The notes below the pieces were generated by a model, which saw only the letters and a program-made list of their open reading frames with translations, made no database searches and was not told the DNA's origin. Shown here piece after piece: positions 1 to 8,396 of a DNA stretch of 64,000 nt (the stretch's first letter is position 1; each line of letters starts with the position of its first letter). A program made the position numbers and the translations under genes. This DNA is from Oerskovia jenensis (GTDB lineage Bacteria > Actinomycetota > Actinomycetes > Actinomycetales > Cellulomonadaceae), in the NCBI RefSeq assembly GCF_016907235.1, contig NZ_JAFBBO010000001.1:682001-746000 (forward strand). Direction: 5' to 3'.

Positions 1-56
1 GACGCGGTCGAACGGTCGAGCAGCGGGTCGGGGCGGGCACCCTGCCCGCACGGGGG

Positions 57-704
57 TCAGAGCGAACGGACCCAGTTCTCCAGGAGACGCGCGCCGGCGT
101 CGCCGGACTTCTCCGGGTGGAACTGCGTCGCGGAGAGCGGGCCGTTCTCGACGGCCGCGACGAACGGGCCGCCGTGGTCCGACCACGTGACGAGCGGCGC
201 GCGGAACGCCGGGCCCACGGGCTCGTCGACGCCGAGCGAGAAGCGGCGGGCCGCGTAGGAGTGGACGAAGTAGAACCGCTCGTCGGCGATCCCGTCGAAC
301 AGCACCGACCCGCCGGGGACCTCGACCGTGTCCCAGCCCATGTGCGGGACCACCGGAGCCTCGAGGCGGTCGACGATGCCGGGCCACTCGCCGAGCCCCT
401 CGGTGAGGGTGCCGTGCTCGTCCCCCTCGTCGAACATGACCTGCATGCCGACGCAGATCCCGAGCACGGGGCGACCGCCCGCAAGACGCCGCTCGACGAT
501 CTGGTCGCCGCGCACGGCCTTGAGCCCCGCCATGACCGCGGCGAACGCGCCGACGCCGGGCACGACCAGGCCGTCGGCCTCCGACGCGCGCGCACGGTCC
601 GCCGTGAGCTCGACCCGCGCACCGACGCGCTCAAGAGCGCGGACCGCCGAACGGACGTTGCCGAACCCGTAGTCGAGGACGACGACCGAGGGCCCCTCGC
701 TCAC
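57..704 (-). CDS. hisH: Imidazole glycerol phosphate synthase, glutaminase subunit HisH
   Basis: The 215-residue product is a class I glutamine amidotransferase that feeds ammonia to HisF in histidine biosynthesis. The nucleophile lies in GICVGMQ (Cys84) and the catalytic pair in FHPEKS (His196, Glu198). The N-terminal [13 protein letters not shown] stretch is typical of HisH. The GTG start at 704 overlaps the stop of the upstream gene as GTGA, which fixes the start and indicates translational coupling. It is the last of four overlapping genes (hisC, hisB, unknown, hisH). The usual next genes, priA/hisA and hisF, would lie beyond the left edge of the window. Confidence 0.96.
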   Translation of the reverse strand: MSEGPSVVVLDYGFGNVRSAVRALERVGARVELTADRARASEADGLVVPGVGAFAAVMAGLKAVRGDQIVERRLAGGRPVLGICVGMQVMFDEGDEHGTLTEGLGEWPGIVDRLEAPVVPHMGWDTVEVPGGSVLFDGIADERFYFVHSYAARRFSLGVDEPVGPAFRAPLVTWSDHGGPFVAAVENGPLSATQFHPEKSGDAGARLLENWVRSL

Positions 705-1309
705 TTCTTGCGCGCCTTGCGTGCGGTGGCCGTGAGCAGGCGCATGGCCTTCCAGCGCGAGATCCCCGAGCTGGGGACCACGCCCTGGAGGTCCGCGACG
801 GTCGTGTGGCCCGTGACGAGGTCCTCGAGCTCCTCGGGGGCGCCCCCGAGGACCAGGCCGGGCGCAAGGGTGTCGCCCTCGACCCCGTCCTCCCAGCGCG
901 TCGCGGTGAGCTGCTCGCCGCGACGTGTGAGCAGGATCAGGGGCACGCCCTTGACGAGCGTCGAGATCGCGGCCGCTGCCCGCTGCGGGGCCTCGCCCGA
1001 CAGGTCGCGCAGGACGGCGAGCGCACCGATGCCCGTGGGCACGGCGTCGACCTCGATCTGCGCGATCGAGCACGCTGCCGCGAGCGGCTCGGCGCCCGCG
1101 ATCTGGGTCACGAGGACCGCGACCTCGGGGTCGGAGGACGGGGTGAGCAGGCTCGAGATGTCGTCCGGGATCTCCAGGTCCAGCTCGGGCTCGTCGGCGG
1201 GGTTCTGCGGGGTGGTCATGTCGTCCGTCTCGGTCGTCCGCGGGTCGCGGGGGTGATCGCCGTGCTCGGGCCCGTCGGGCTGAGCGGGGGTGGTCGGCTC
1301 GGAGGTCAC
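701..1309 (-). CDS. Conserved protein of unknown function inside the his operon
   Basis: This 202-residue protein lies between hisB and hisH with 4-base GTGA overlaps on both sides, so it is almost certainly co-translated with histidine enzymes. The first ~45 residues are acidic, proline-rich and probably disordered. The rest looks like a compact alpha/beta domain with no catalytic motif I recognise and ends in a very basic tail (RKARKK). I see no signal peptide or membrane segment. An internal ATG 30 codons downstream could be an alternative start, but the overlap with hisB favours GTG at 1309. Its place in the operon suggests a role linked to HisH/HisF or to regulation; that is inference only. 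Confidence 0.85.
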   Translation of the reverse strand: MTSEPTTPAQPDGPEHGDHPRDPRTTETDDMTTPQNPADEPELDLEIPDDISSLLTPSSDPEVAVLVTQIAGAEPLAAACSIAQIEVDAVPTGIGALAVLRDLSGEAPQRAAAAISTLVKGVPLILLTRRGEQLTATRWEDGVEGDTLAPGLVLGGAPEELEDLVTGHTTVADLQGVVPSSGISRWKAMRLLTATARKARKK

Positions 1310-1905
1310 AGGGCGCCCTTGGTCGACGGGATGCCGTCGACCCGGGCGTCGGGCGCCACGGCGAAGCGCAGCGCACGGGCGAGCGCCTTGAACTGCGCCT
1401 CCACGATGTGGTGGGGGTCGCGGCCCGAGAGCACGCGCACGTGGATGCAGATGGCCGCGTGGTGGGCGATCGACTCGAGCACGTGGCGCGTGAGAGACCC
1501 CGTGAAGTGGCCGCCGATCAGGTGGTACTCCTGCCCCGCGGGCTCGCCCTCGTGCACGAGGTACGGGCGGCCCGACACGTCCACGACCGCGAGCGCGAGC
1601 GCCTCGTCGAGCGGGACCATCGCGTCGCCGAAGCGGGAGATCCCGGCCTTGTCGCCCAGCGCGATCCGCAGCGCCTCGCCGATCGTGATCGCGACGTCCT
1701 CGACCGTGTGGTGCGCGTCGATGTGCGTGTCACCCGTGGCCCTGACCGTGAGGTCGATGAGCGAGTGCTTGCCGAGGGCCGTCAGCATGTGGTCGTAGAA
1801 CGGGACGGTCGTCGAGATGTCCGTCTTGCCGGTCCCGTCGAGGTCCAGCTCGACGAGCACGCTCGACTCCGACGTCGCGCGCTCGATGCGCGCGGTGCGC
1901 TTCAC
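1306..1905 (-). CDS. hisB: Imidazoleglycerol-phosphate dehydratase HisB
   Basis: The 199-residue single-domain dehydratase makes imidazole-acetol phosphate in histidine biosynthesis. It shows the paired metal-binding histidine motifs of the family, HHTVEDV and [12 protein letters not shown], plus GGHFTGSL between them. The length matches monofunctional HisB; there is no phosphatase domain. GTG at 1905 overlaps the hisC stop as GTGA, and the gene's own stop overlaps the next start in the same way. Confidence 0.97.
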   Translation of the reverse strand: MKRTARIERATSESSVLVELDLDGTGKTDISTTVPFYDHMLTALGKHSLIDLTVRATGDTHIDAHHTVEDVAITIGEALRIALGDKAGISRFGDAMVPLDEALALAVVDVSGRPYLVHEGEPAGQEYHLIGGHFTGSLTRHVLESIAHHAAICIHVRVLSGRDPHHIVEAQFKALARALRFAVAPDARVDGIPSTKGAL

Positions 1906-3128
1906 AGTCCTGCCACCTCCACCAGGGCGTCCTTGAACGCCGTCATCTCCTGCGGCGTGCCGATCGACACCCGCAGCCATCCGTCGGGACCAGTCTCCCG
2001 GATGAGGACGCCTCGATCCAACAGGCCCTGCCAGATCGCGTGGCGGTCCGGGAAGGTGCCGAACAGCACGAAGTTCGCGTCGGAGTCGGCGACCTGCAGC
2101 GCCGCGCCACCCAGGGCCGCCGGGCGCTGGGCCCGCAGCCAGGTGACCGTGGCGTCGCGCTCGGTACGCAGTGCGTCGACCTGGGCCAGCAGCGACGCCG
2201 AGTGCTTGAGCGCGGCGCGCGCGACGGCCTGCGTCACGGCCGACAGGTGGTACGGCAGGCGGACCACGCGCAGCGCGTCGACGAGCGGGCGCGCCGCGGC
2301 GAGGTATCCCACGCGGGCCCCGGCCAGCGCGAACGCCTTGGACATGGTGCGCGTCACCGCGAGGTTCGGGTAGCGCTCGAGGAGCTCGAGGGCCGAAGGG
2401 ACCCCCGCGCGCCGGAACTCTCCGTACGCCTCGTCGACCACGACGACCGCGGACGTACCCGGCTCGGCGCCGCGCGGGGTGACCGCGAGCGCCGCCTCGC
2501 ACACGGCCTCGACGACCTCGCGCGTCAGGGCCGTGCCGGTCGGGTTGTTGGGGCTGGCCAGGAGGATCACGGACGGCGCGTGCTCGACGATCGCGGCGCG
2601 GGCGGCGTCGGCGTCGAGCGTGAAGTCCTCCTCGCGGCGCCCGGTGACCCAGGCCGTCGAGGTGTCGCGCGCGTACTCGGGGTACATCGAGTAGGTGGGC
2701 GCGAAGGACAGCGCGGTGCGGCCCGGTCCGCCGAAGGCCTGGAGCAGGTGGAGCATGATCTCGTTCGAGCCGTTCGCGGCCCAGACCTGCTCGGGCGCCA
2801 CGCGCACGCCCGACTCCCCCGCGAGATAGTCGGCGAGGTCCTGGCGAAGCCCCAGGAAGTCGCGGTCCGGGTAGCGGTTGAGGGTCGCGGCAGCAGCGGC
2901 GACGTCGGCGGCGACGGTCGCGACGACCTCGGCCGAGGGCGCGTAGGGGTTCTCGTTGACGTTGAGCAGGACGGGGACGTCGAGCTGCGGCGCCCCGTAC
3001 GGCTCGATCCCCGCGTGCTCGGCCCGCACCGGCAGGTGCACCTCGGAGGCGGCGTGCGCGCGGGGCTGCGAGAGGGAGGCACCCGCCTGGGGTGCGCCGT
3101 CCGGGGACTCGAGGAGTGGAGTGGTCAC
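1902..3128 (-). CDS. hisC: Histidinol-phosphate aminotransferase HisC
   Basis: A 408-residue class I/II PLP aminotransferase that converts imidazole-acetol phosphate to histidinol phosphate. The PLP lysine is in [15 protein letters not shown] (Lys264), and LNVNENPY and SPNNPTG are typical HisC motifs. The first ~35 residues (alanine/proline-rich) are longer than in E. coli HisC. The GTG start has no Shine-Dalgarno sequence but has TAGACT exactly six bases before it, so a leaderless message is likely. It begins the hisC-hisB-unknown-hisH operon; hisD, normally adjacent, is about 5 kb away. Confidence 0.95.
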   Translation of the reverse strand: MTTPLLESPDGAPQAGASLSQPRAHAASEVHLPVRAEHAGIEPYGAPQLDVPVLLNVNENPYAPSAEVVATVAADVAAAAATLNRYPDRDFLGLRQDLADYLAGESGVRVAPEQVWAANGSNEIMLHLLQAFGGPGRTALSFAPTYSMYPEYARDTSTAWVTGRREEDFTLDADAARAAIVEHAPSVILLASPNNPTGTALTREVVEAVCEAALAVTPRGAEPGTSAVVVVDEAYGEFRRAGVPSALELLERYPNLAVTRTMSKAFALAGARVGYLAAARPLVDALRVVRLPYHLSAVTQAVARAALKHSASLLAQVDALRTERDATVTWLRAQRPAALGGAALQVADSDANFVLFGTFPDRHAIWQGLLDRGVLIRETGPDGWLRVSIGTPQEMTAFKDALVEVAGL

Positions 3129-3140
3129 CAGGACAGTCTA
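3129..3140 (-). promoter_or_regulatory. Leaderless -10 element of hisC
   Basis: TAGACT lies at 3135-3140 with six bases to the GTG at 3128. No ribosome binding site and no clear -35 are visible. Confidence 0.5.
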
Positions 3141-3236
3141 CGAAGCCGTTCGTGCGGGAGCGGTGGACGTCCGGCAGGCGGGCGGTGAGCCTGCGTGCCG
3201 CGGGCCGTGCCCTGCCCTGTCGGCACGTCGGGCACG

Positions 3237-3764
3237 TCAGGCCGTGACCACGTCGGTCCCGCTCACCGTGACGGCGAGCCGCGGCAGCGGTGAGGGTGCC
3301 GGGCCGGCGAGCACGTCGCCCGTGCTCAGGTCGAAGCGTGACCCGTGGCACGGGCAGTCGAGCTCGCCGTCGCCCGGCGCGACGGTGCAGCCCTGGTGGG
3401 TGCAGATCGCGCTGAAGGCCTCGAACGTGCCTTCCTCGGGCTGGGTCACGAGGTAGGGCGCGCCGTCGACCTGGACGGAGACCGCGCCGCCCACGGGCAC
3501 GTCGCCCGTGGCGGTGACCACCGTGCCCGACGGCGCCCCGGCGGTCCCGCTCGTCCCCCCGCCCTGACCCGTGGTCCCGGCGGTACCGCTGCCTCCGCCG
3601 CCGCCCGAGCACGCGGCGAGGACCAGCGCGCCCGCGCCCGTGCCCGCGGACACGAGGAGCGAGCGGCGCGAGAGGTCACGGGCGGGCGTCGCGAGGAGCG
3701 CCTCCTGCGCCCCCTGCACCGTCGGTGCCGGGATAGGGGTCGCCTGCGTGGTCGAGGTCCTCAT
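3237..3764 (-). CDS. Tat-exported Rieske [2Fe-2S] lipoprotein
   Basis: A 175-residue precursor. The Tat motif (SRRSLL, RR at 33-34) is followed by a hydrophobic stretch and a lipobox LAAC (Cys52), so it is probably exported folded and lipid-anchored on the outer face. A Gly/Thr/Ser linker (53-85) precedes a Rieske domain. CTHQGC (121-126) and CPCHGS (137-142) give ligands Cys121, His123, Cys137 and His140, with Cys126-Cys139 as the usual disulfide. ATG at 3764 follows a good GGAGGG, so I prefer it to the longer upstream reading. No electron-transfer partner gene is adjacent and the redox partner is unknown. Confidence 0.9.
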   Translation of the reverse strand: MRTSTTQATPIPAPTVQGAQEALLATPARDLSRRSLLVSAGTGAGALVLAACSGGGGGSGTAGTTGQGGGTSGTAGAPSGTVVTATGDVPVGGAVSVQVDGAPYLVTQPEEGTFEAFSAICTHQGCTVAPGDGELDCPCHGSRFDLSTGDVLAGPAPSPLPRLAVTVSGTDVVTA

Positions 3765-3919
3765 GGTCACCCTCCGCCGTGCGTTCCGGGTCGATCGGTC
3801 CTTCAATTGAAGCATCGGGCCCTGCGCCGCGCGCGAGCGCGGCGCTGCCGGTCCGGCACGTGCGACCCGCCCGTACCGGAGTGTGCAGCGCACCTGCACC
3901 AGAGCACTCGGAGCACCTC

Positions 3920-4417
3920 ATGGACGCGTCCGGCCCTCCTCCCACCGACGGCTCGACCGGCTCGACCGGTTCGACGCCCGGGCGCTCACAGGCGTCGGGC
4001 ACCCCTCCCACCCCTCCGCCGCTGCCCCGCGGCGCGTGGCTGCTGCGGGGAGTGACGGCCGCGGGGCTGCTGCTGTCGGCCGACGTGCACCTGTTCCTGT
4101 ACGTGCAGGGGTATCGGGACATCGAGGTCGTGGGTCCGCTGTTCCTGCTCAACGCGGTCGCCGGGTTCGTGCTCGGGCTCCTGGTCCTGGTGTGGCGTCA
4201 CTGGCTTCCTCTGCTGGGGGCGGTCGGGTTCTCGGTCGCGACGCTGGGCGCGTTCTACCTGTCCACGACGGTCGGCTTCTTCGCGGTCAACGAGACGGTG
4301 GGCGGTGTCCAGCAGGTCACGGCAGCCGTGAGCGAGTGGGTCGCGCTCGTCGGGGCGCTGCTCGCGCTCGTGGTCGAGCGGCGCAGGTCCTCAGATCGGC
4401 CTCAAAAGGCCGGGTGA
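3920..4417 (+). CDS. Small four-helix membrane protein of unknown function
   Basis: The 165-residue protein has a Pro/Ser/Thr-rich cytosolic N-terminus (~35 residues) and then about four hydrophobic helices (starting near WLLRGVTAAGLLLS, LFLLNAVAGFVLGLL, LLGAVGFSVATLG and VALVGALLALVV) and a short basic tail. ATG at 3920 has GGAG six bases upstream, preferred over the longer reading from 3779. It is divergent from the Rieske gene. I recognise no functional motif. A hairpin (4397-4412) overlaps its last codons. Confidence 0.8.
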   Translation: MDASGPPPTDGSTGSTGSTPGRSQASGTPPTPPPLPRGAWLLRGVTAAGLLLSADVHLFLYVQGYRDIEVVGPLFLLNAVAGFVLGLLVLVWRHWLPLLGAVGFSVATLGAFYLSTTVGFFAVNETVGGVQQVTAAVSEWVALVGALLALVVERRRSSDRPQKAG

Positions 4418-4432
4418 CCTGCGCAGATGGCG

Positions 4433-4452
4433 CTTGTGATGATCTTCACAAG
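4433..4452. promoter_or_regulatory. CRP/GlxR-type operator upstream of adhP
   Basis: CTTGTGA-N6-TCACAAG is a perfect 7+7 inverted repeat containing the Crp/Fnr-family core TGTGA-N6-TCACA. Its centre is 172 bases before the adhP ATG. If GATACGGT (4503-4510) is the -10, the site lies about 74 bases before the transcription start, close to a class I activator position. The regulator is inferred, not seen here. Confidence 0.75.
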
Positions 4453-4614
4453 ACTTTCGCCCGTTCTGCCCTGCCCTCACCGGGCACCCGGCCCCACGCT
4501 CGGATACGGTCGAGGAGCCGGACATCATCGGACGCGCAGCGCGTCCCGTCGCGCCTGACGCGCCAGTCGACGAATGGCTCGACCCACCCCGGTGTCCGCT
4601 CCTGGAGGAGAGTC

Positions 4615-5646
4615 ATGAGCACCATGAAGGCAGCCGTCGTCCACACGTTCGCCGCACCGCTCACGATCGACGACGTCGAGGTCCCCACCCCCGGCCCCCT
4701 CGAAGCACTCGTCAAGGTCGACTACACCGGCGTCTGTCACACCGACCTGCACGCCGCCCACGGCGACTGGCCCGTCAAGCCGTCGCCGCCCTTCGTCCCG
4801 GGCCACGAGGGAGTCGGCACCGTCGTCGCGGTCGGCGACCAGGTCACGCGCGTGGCCGTCGGCGACAAGGTCGGCAACGCGTGGCTCTGGAGCGCGTGCG
4901 GCGAGTGCGAGTACTGCGAGACCGGGTGGGAGACCCTCTGCCCGCACCAGAAGAACGGCGGCTACTCGGTCGACGGCTCGTTCGGTCAGTACATGCTCGT
5001 CGACTCCCGCTACGCCCCGATCATCCCCGAGGGCGTCGAGGACGCGGCCGTGGGGCCCATCCTGTGCGCGGGCGTCACGGTCTACAAGGGCCTCAAGCAG
5101 ACGGACACCCAGCCCGGCGAGTGGGTCCTGATCTCCGGCATCGGCGGTCTGGGGCACATCGCCGTGCAGTACGCCGTGGCCATGGGCCGCCGTGTCGCCG
5201 CGGTCGACGTCGACGACGACAAGCTCGCCCTGGCCCGCAAGCACGGCGCCGAGGTCACGGTCAACGCCGCCACGTCGGCCGACGCCGCGGCCGAGATCCA
5301 GGACAAGACCGGTGGCGGCGTGCACGGCGCGCTCGTGACGGCCGTCAACGCCCACGCGTTCCCCCAGGCCGTCGGAGCGCTGCGCCGCGGCGGCACGGTC
5401 TCGCTCGTGGGCCTGCCCCCGGAGAAGTTCCCGCTCGACATCTTCACGACCGTGCTGTTCGGCCTCACCGTCCGCGGCTCGATCGTCGGGACCCGCAAGG
5501 ACATGGCCGAGGCGCTCGACTTCTTCGCCCGCGGCAAGATCACCCCGACCTACACCGTCCGGCCGCTGAGCGACATCAACGACATCTTCAGCGAGATGGA
5601 GCAGGGCAAGATCGACGGACGCGTCGTCATGGACATGCACTCCTGA
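4615..5646 (+). CDS. adhP: Zinc-dependent alcohol dehydrogenase, AdhP type
   Basis: A 343-residue medium-chain dehydrogenase interconverting primary alcohols and aldehydes with NAD. The catalytic zinc region GVCHTDLHAAHGDWP and GHEGVG, the structural zinc loop (CGECEYC, then a Cys in WETLC) and the Rossmann motif GIGGLGH are all present, and the length matches AdhP. ATG at 4615 follows GGAGGAG. A near-perfect CRP-type palindrome lies 165 bases upstream, so carbon or fermentation control is plausible. A 14-base-pair hairpin follows the gene. Confidence 0.95.
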   Translation: MSTMKAAVVHTFAAPLTIDDVEVPTPGPLEALVKVDYTGVCHTDLHAAHGDWPVKPSPPFVPGHEGVGTVVAVGDQVTRVAVGDKVGNAWLWSACGECEYCETGWETLCPHQKNGGYSVDGSFGQYMLVDSRYAPIIPEGVEDAAVGPILCAGVTVYKGLKQTDTQPGEWVLISGIGGLGHIAVQYAVAMGRRVAAVDVDDDKLALARKHGAEVTVNAATSADAAAEIQDKTGGGVHGALVTAVNAHAFPQAVGALRRGGTVSLVGLPPEKFPLDIFTTVLFGLTVRGSIVGTRKDMAEALDFFARGKITPTYTVRPLSDINDIFSEMEQGKIDGRVVMDMHS

Positions 5647-5663
5647 CGGCTCCCCGCCCCTCG

Positions 5664-5714
5664 CGAGGCCCGGTGCGGCCCGACGGACCTCCCGTCCGGA
5701 CGCACCGGGCCTCG
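5664..5714 (+). terminator. Hairpin terminator after adhP
   Basis: CGAGGCCCGGTGCG (5664-5677) pairs perfectly with CGCACCGGGCCTCG (5701-5714). The 23-base loop itself can fold. There is no T-run. Confidence 0.8.
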
Positions 5715-5749
5715 CCTGTGCACGACCGCGCGATGTCCCACCCAGCGCC

Positions 5750-5761
5750 TACGATCGCTGG
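5750..5761 (+). promoter_or_regulatory. Leaderless -10 element of recQ
   Basis: TACGAT (5750-5755) is six bases before the GTG at 5762 and no Shine-Dalgarno sequence is present. TGTC sits eight bases further upstream of the -10 core, at the spacing of the PafBC motif, but the rest of that box does not match. Confidence 0.45.
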
Positions 5762-8314
5762 GTGACCTCGTTCCCCCGTGACCAGCGTGACCCGTACGCC
5801 GACCTCCCGCCCGACTTCGCGTCGGAGCCTCCCGCCGACCTCTACGACGAGCCACCGGTCCCCGACGACGCGGGGGCGGCTCCGGCGCGCCGCGCCGCCT
5901 CTCCCGGTGGGGCCCCGGCGCCCTCCGCCGTCCAGGCCACCGCACCGGCCGGTACGCCTGCGGATGCCACGCCCGCCGGCTCTGCCGCCGACGCGGCCGA
6001 CGCCGCGCGACTCGCCAAGGTCGCCATGCTGCGTGGTCTCCTCGAGGGCAAGGACCTGCGCGAGGAGGCCGAGGCCGCGCTCCGCAGGCTCGTGGGCCGC
6101 GAGGACGCCGTGCTGCGCGACGACCAGTGGCTCGCGATCGAGGCCCTGGTCGCGTTCCGCCGTCGGGCCCTGGTGGTCCAGCGCACCGGCTGGGGCAAGT
6201 CCGCGGTCTACTTCGTCGCGACCTCGCTGCTGCGCTCGCGCGGCGCGGGCCCCACGGTCATCGTCTCGCCGCTGCTGGCCCTGATGCGCGACCAGATCTC
6301 GGCCGCGGCCCGCGCCGGGATCCGCGCCGTGACCATCAACTCCTCGAACATGACCGAGTGGGACGAGGTGCACGCCGCGATCGCCGCGGGCGAGGTCGAC
6401 GTGCTCCTCTGCTCGCCCGAACGCCTCAACAACCCCGGCTTCCGCGACGAGGTGCTCCCCCGGCTCGCGGCCGACGCGGGCCTGGTCGTGATCGACGAGG
6501 CGCACTGCATCTCCGACTGGGGCCACGACTTCCGGCCCGACTACCGGCGCATCCGCACCCTGCTCGCGGACCTGCCCCCGGGCATCCCGGTGCTCGCGAC
6601 GACCGCGACCGCGAACGAGCGCGTCACCGCGGACGTCGCCGAGCAGCTCGGCGTCACGGGGGCGTCGGTCGGCACGGGAGCCCCGGGCACCGCCGGGCCC
6701 GCCGGGGCACCCGGCACCCCTCGTGAGGACGTGCTCGTGCTGCGCGGCGGCCTCGACCGCGAGTCGCTGCACCTGGCCGTGCTGAACCTGCCGGACCAGC
6801 CGAGCCGCATCGCGTGGCTCGCGGAGACCCTCCAGGACGTCGACGGCTCGGGGATCGTCTACTGCCTCACGGTCTCGGCCGCCGAGCAGGTCGCGAGCCA
6901 GCTCCGCGCGACGGGCCTCGCCGTGGCCGCGTACACGGGTCAGACCGACACGACCGAGCGCGAGCAGCTCGAGGCGGACCTCAAGGAGAACCGGGTCAAG
7001 GCGCTCATCGCGACCTCGGCGCTCGGCATGGGCTTCGACAAGCCGGACCTCGCGTTCGTCGTGCACCTCGGCGCGCCCTCGTCCCCCATCGCGTACTACC
7101 AGCAGGTCGGCCGTGCGGGGCGCGGCGTCGACAGCGCGGTCGTGGTGCTGCTGCCCGGTGAGGAGGACCGGCGCATCTGGGAGTACTTCGGCTCGCTCGC
7201 GTTCCCCGCCGAGCGTCAGGTCCGCGAGACCCTCGCGGCCCTCGAGGCCGGGGGCGGCACCCAGTCGGTCGCGGCCCTCGAGACGCAGGTCGACCTCAAG
7301 CGTTCACGTCTCGAGACCATGCTCAAGGTGCTCGACGTCGACGGCGCGGTGCGCCGGGTCAAGGGCGGCTGGGTCTCGACCGGGCAGCCGTGGGTCTACG
7401 ACGCCGACCGCTACGCGCGCGTCGAGCAGACCCGGCTCGCCGAGCAGCGGTCCATGATCGACTACGAGGCCACGACCGAGTGCCGCATGGCGTTCCTGCG
7501 CGCCACGCTCGACGACCCGGAGCTCGAGCCCGGCTGGAGGTGCGGACGGTGCGACCGCTGCGGTGGCGTCGACCTGCCCGCGGCCCCCGACGCCGAGGCC
7601 GTGTCCGCCGCGCGTGCCGACATGGACCGACCGGGCGTCGAGGTCGTGGCCCGTCGCCAGTGGCCCACGGGCCTCGACCGCCTGGGGCTCGACCTCAAGG
7701 GCCGCCTGTCCCCCGAGGAGCTCGCGTCCCCGGGACGTGCCGTCGCGCGCCTCGACGGGCTGGGTTGGTCGGGTCCGCTGCGTGAGCTCTTCGCGCCCGG
7801 TGTGCCCGACGGCGAGACCCCCGTCGCGCTGCGCCGCGCGGCAGCGCGCGTGCTCGACGAGTGGGACGCGCTGTACGCCGCCGCGCCCGCCGCCGACGGC
7901 GACGCCGCACCCGACCCGACCGGCACCCGCGCGGCCGACGACGAGGCCCCCGCACGCAGGCTCCTGCTCGACGGCGTCGTGTCGGTCCGGTCGGCCACCC
8001 GCCCGCACCTCGTCCAGCACCTCGCGGGCGGGCTCGCGCGCTACCTCGACCGCCCGCTCGTCGGGTCGGTCGGTCCCGTGCCGGGCCGCGAGCAGCCCGG
8101 TCGCCACGACGTGAACTCGGCCATGCGACTGGCGGGCGTCGTCGAACGGCTGCAGCTCGAGCTGTCCGGGCCGGCGCTCGCCGGGCTCGCGGGACGCCGG
8201 ATCCTCCTGGTCGACGACTACACCGACTCGGGCTGGACCCTCACGGTCGCCGCCCGTCTGCTGCGACAGGCGGGCGCCGCGGCGGTCCACCCGTTCGTGC
8301 TCGGGGTGCGCTGA
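5762..8314 (+). CDS. recQ: RecQ-family DNA helicase with C-terminal phosphoribosyltransferase-like domain
   Basis: An 850-residue helicase. After a disordered Ala/Pro-rich N-terminus (~1-90) come Walker A QRTGWGKSAVYF (~140), the DEAH box VIDEAHCISDWGHDF (~243-257) and helicase motifs TSALGMGFDKPDL and YQQVGRAGRG. A RecQ zinc cluster follows (Cys ~573, then CGRCDRC ~593-600). The last ~110 residues are not helicase: ILLVDDYTDSGWT (~814-826) matches the PRPP loop of type I phosphoribosyltransferases (ComF-like). I see no HRDC domain. The GTG start is probably leaderless. It is convergent with hisD across a strong terminator. Roles in recombination repair are family knowledge; the function of the C-terminal domain is unknown. 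Confidence 0.93.
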   Translation: MTSFPRDQRDPYADLPPDFASEPPADLYDEPPVPDDAGAAPARRAASPGGAPAPSAVQATAPAGTPADATPAGSAADAADAARLAKVAMLRGLLEGKDLREEAEAALRRLVGREDAVLRDDQWLAIEALVAFRRRALVVQRTGWGKSAVYFVATSLLRSRGAGPTVIVSPLLALMRDQISAAARAGIRAVTINSSNMTEWDEVHAAIAAGEVDVLLCSPERLNNPGFRDEVLPRLAADAGLVVIDEAHCISDWGHDFRPDYRRIRTLLADLPPGIPVLATTATANERVTADVAEQLGVTGASVGTGAPGTAGPAGAPGTPREDVLVLRGGLDRESLHLAVLNLPDQPSRIAWLAETLQDVDGSGIVYCLTVSAAEQVASQLRATGLAVAAYTGQTDTTEREQLEADLKENRVKALIATSALGMGFDKPDLAFVVHLGAPSSPIAYYQQVGRAGRGVDSAVVVLLPGEEDRRIWEYFGSLAFPAERQVRETLAALEAGGGTQSVAALETQVDLKRSRLETMLKVLDVDGAVRRVKGGWVSTGQPWVYDADRYARVEQTRLAEQRSMIDYEATTECRMAFLRATLDDPELEPGWRCGRCDRCGGVDLPAAPDAEAVSAARADMDRPGVEVVARRQWPTGLDRLGLDLKGRLSPEELASPGRAVARLDGLGWSGPLRELFAPGVPDGETPVALRRAAARVLDEWDALYAAAPAADGDAAPDPTGTRAADDEAPARRLLLDGVVSVRSATRPHLVQHLAGGLARYLDRPLVGSVGPVPGREQPGRHDVNSAMRLAGVVERLQLELSGPALAGLAGRRILLVDDYTDSGWTLTVAARLLRQAGAAAVHPFVLGVR

Positions 8315-8332
8315 CGCCCTGCGCGCGACGAG

Positions 8333-8377
8333 AGCGGGGCGCGGACCGGAGAACAGCTCTCCGGTCCGCGCCCCGCT
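8333..8377. terminator. Bidirectional terminator between recQ and hisD
   Basis: A perfect 20-base-pair stem (8333-8352 with 8358-8377) and a five-base ACAGC loop, sitting between convergent genes. Confidence 0.92.
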
Positions 8378-8396
8378 CCTTCGGGAGGTGCCGCGC

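Noticed and set aside
33-49. Seven-base-pair hairpin just after hisH
   Set aside because: Could be a terminator, but the stem is short and the usual next his genes lie beyond the window edge, so the operon end cannot be judged.
4397-4412. Hairpin CGGCCT-CAAA-AGGCCG at the end of the membrane-protein gene as a terminator
   Set aside because: It is only six base pairs, lies inside the coding region before the stop and has no T-run; noted but not called.
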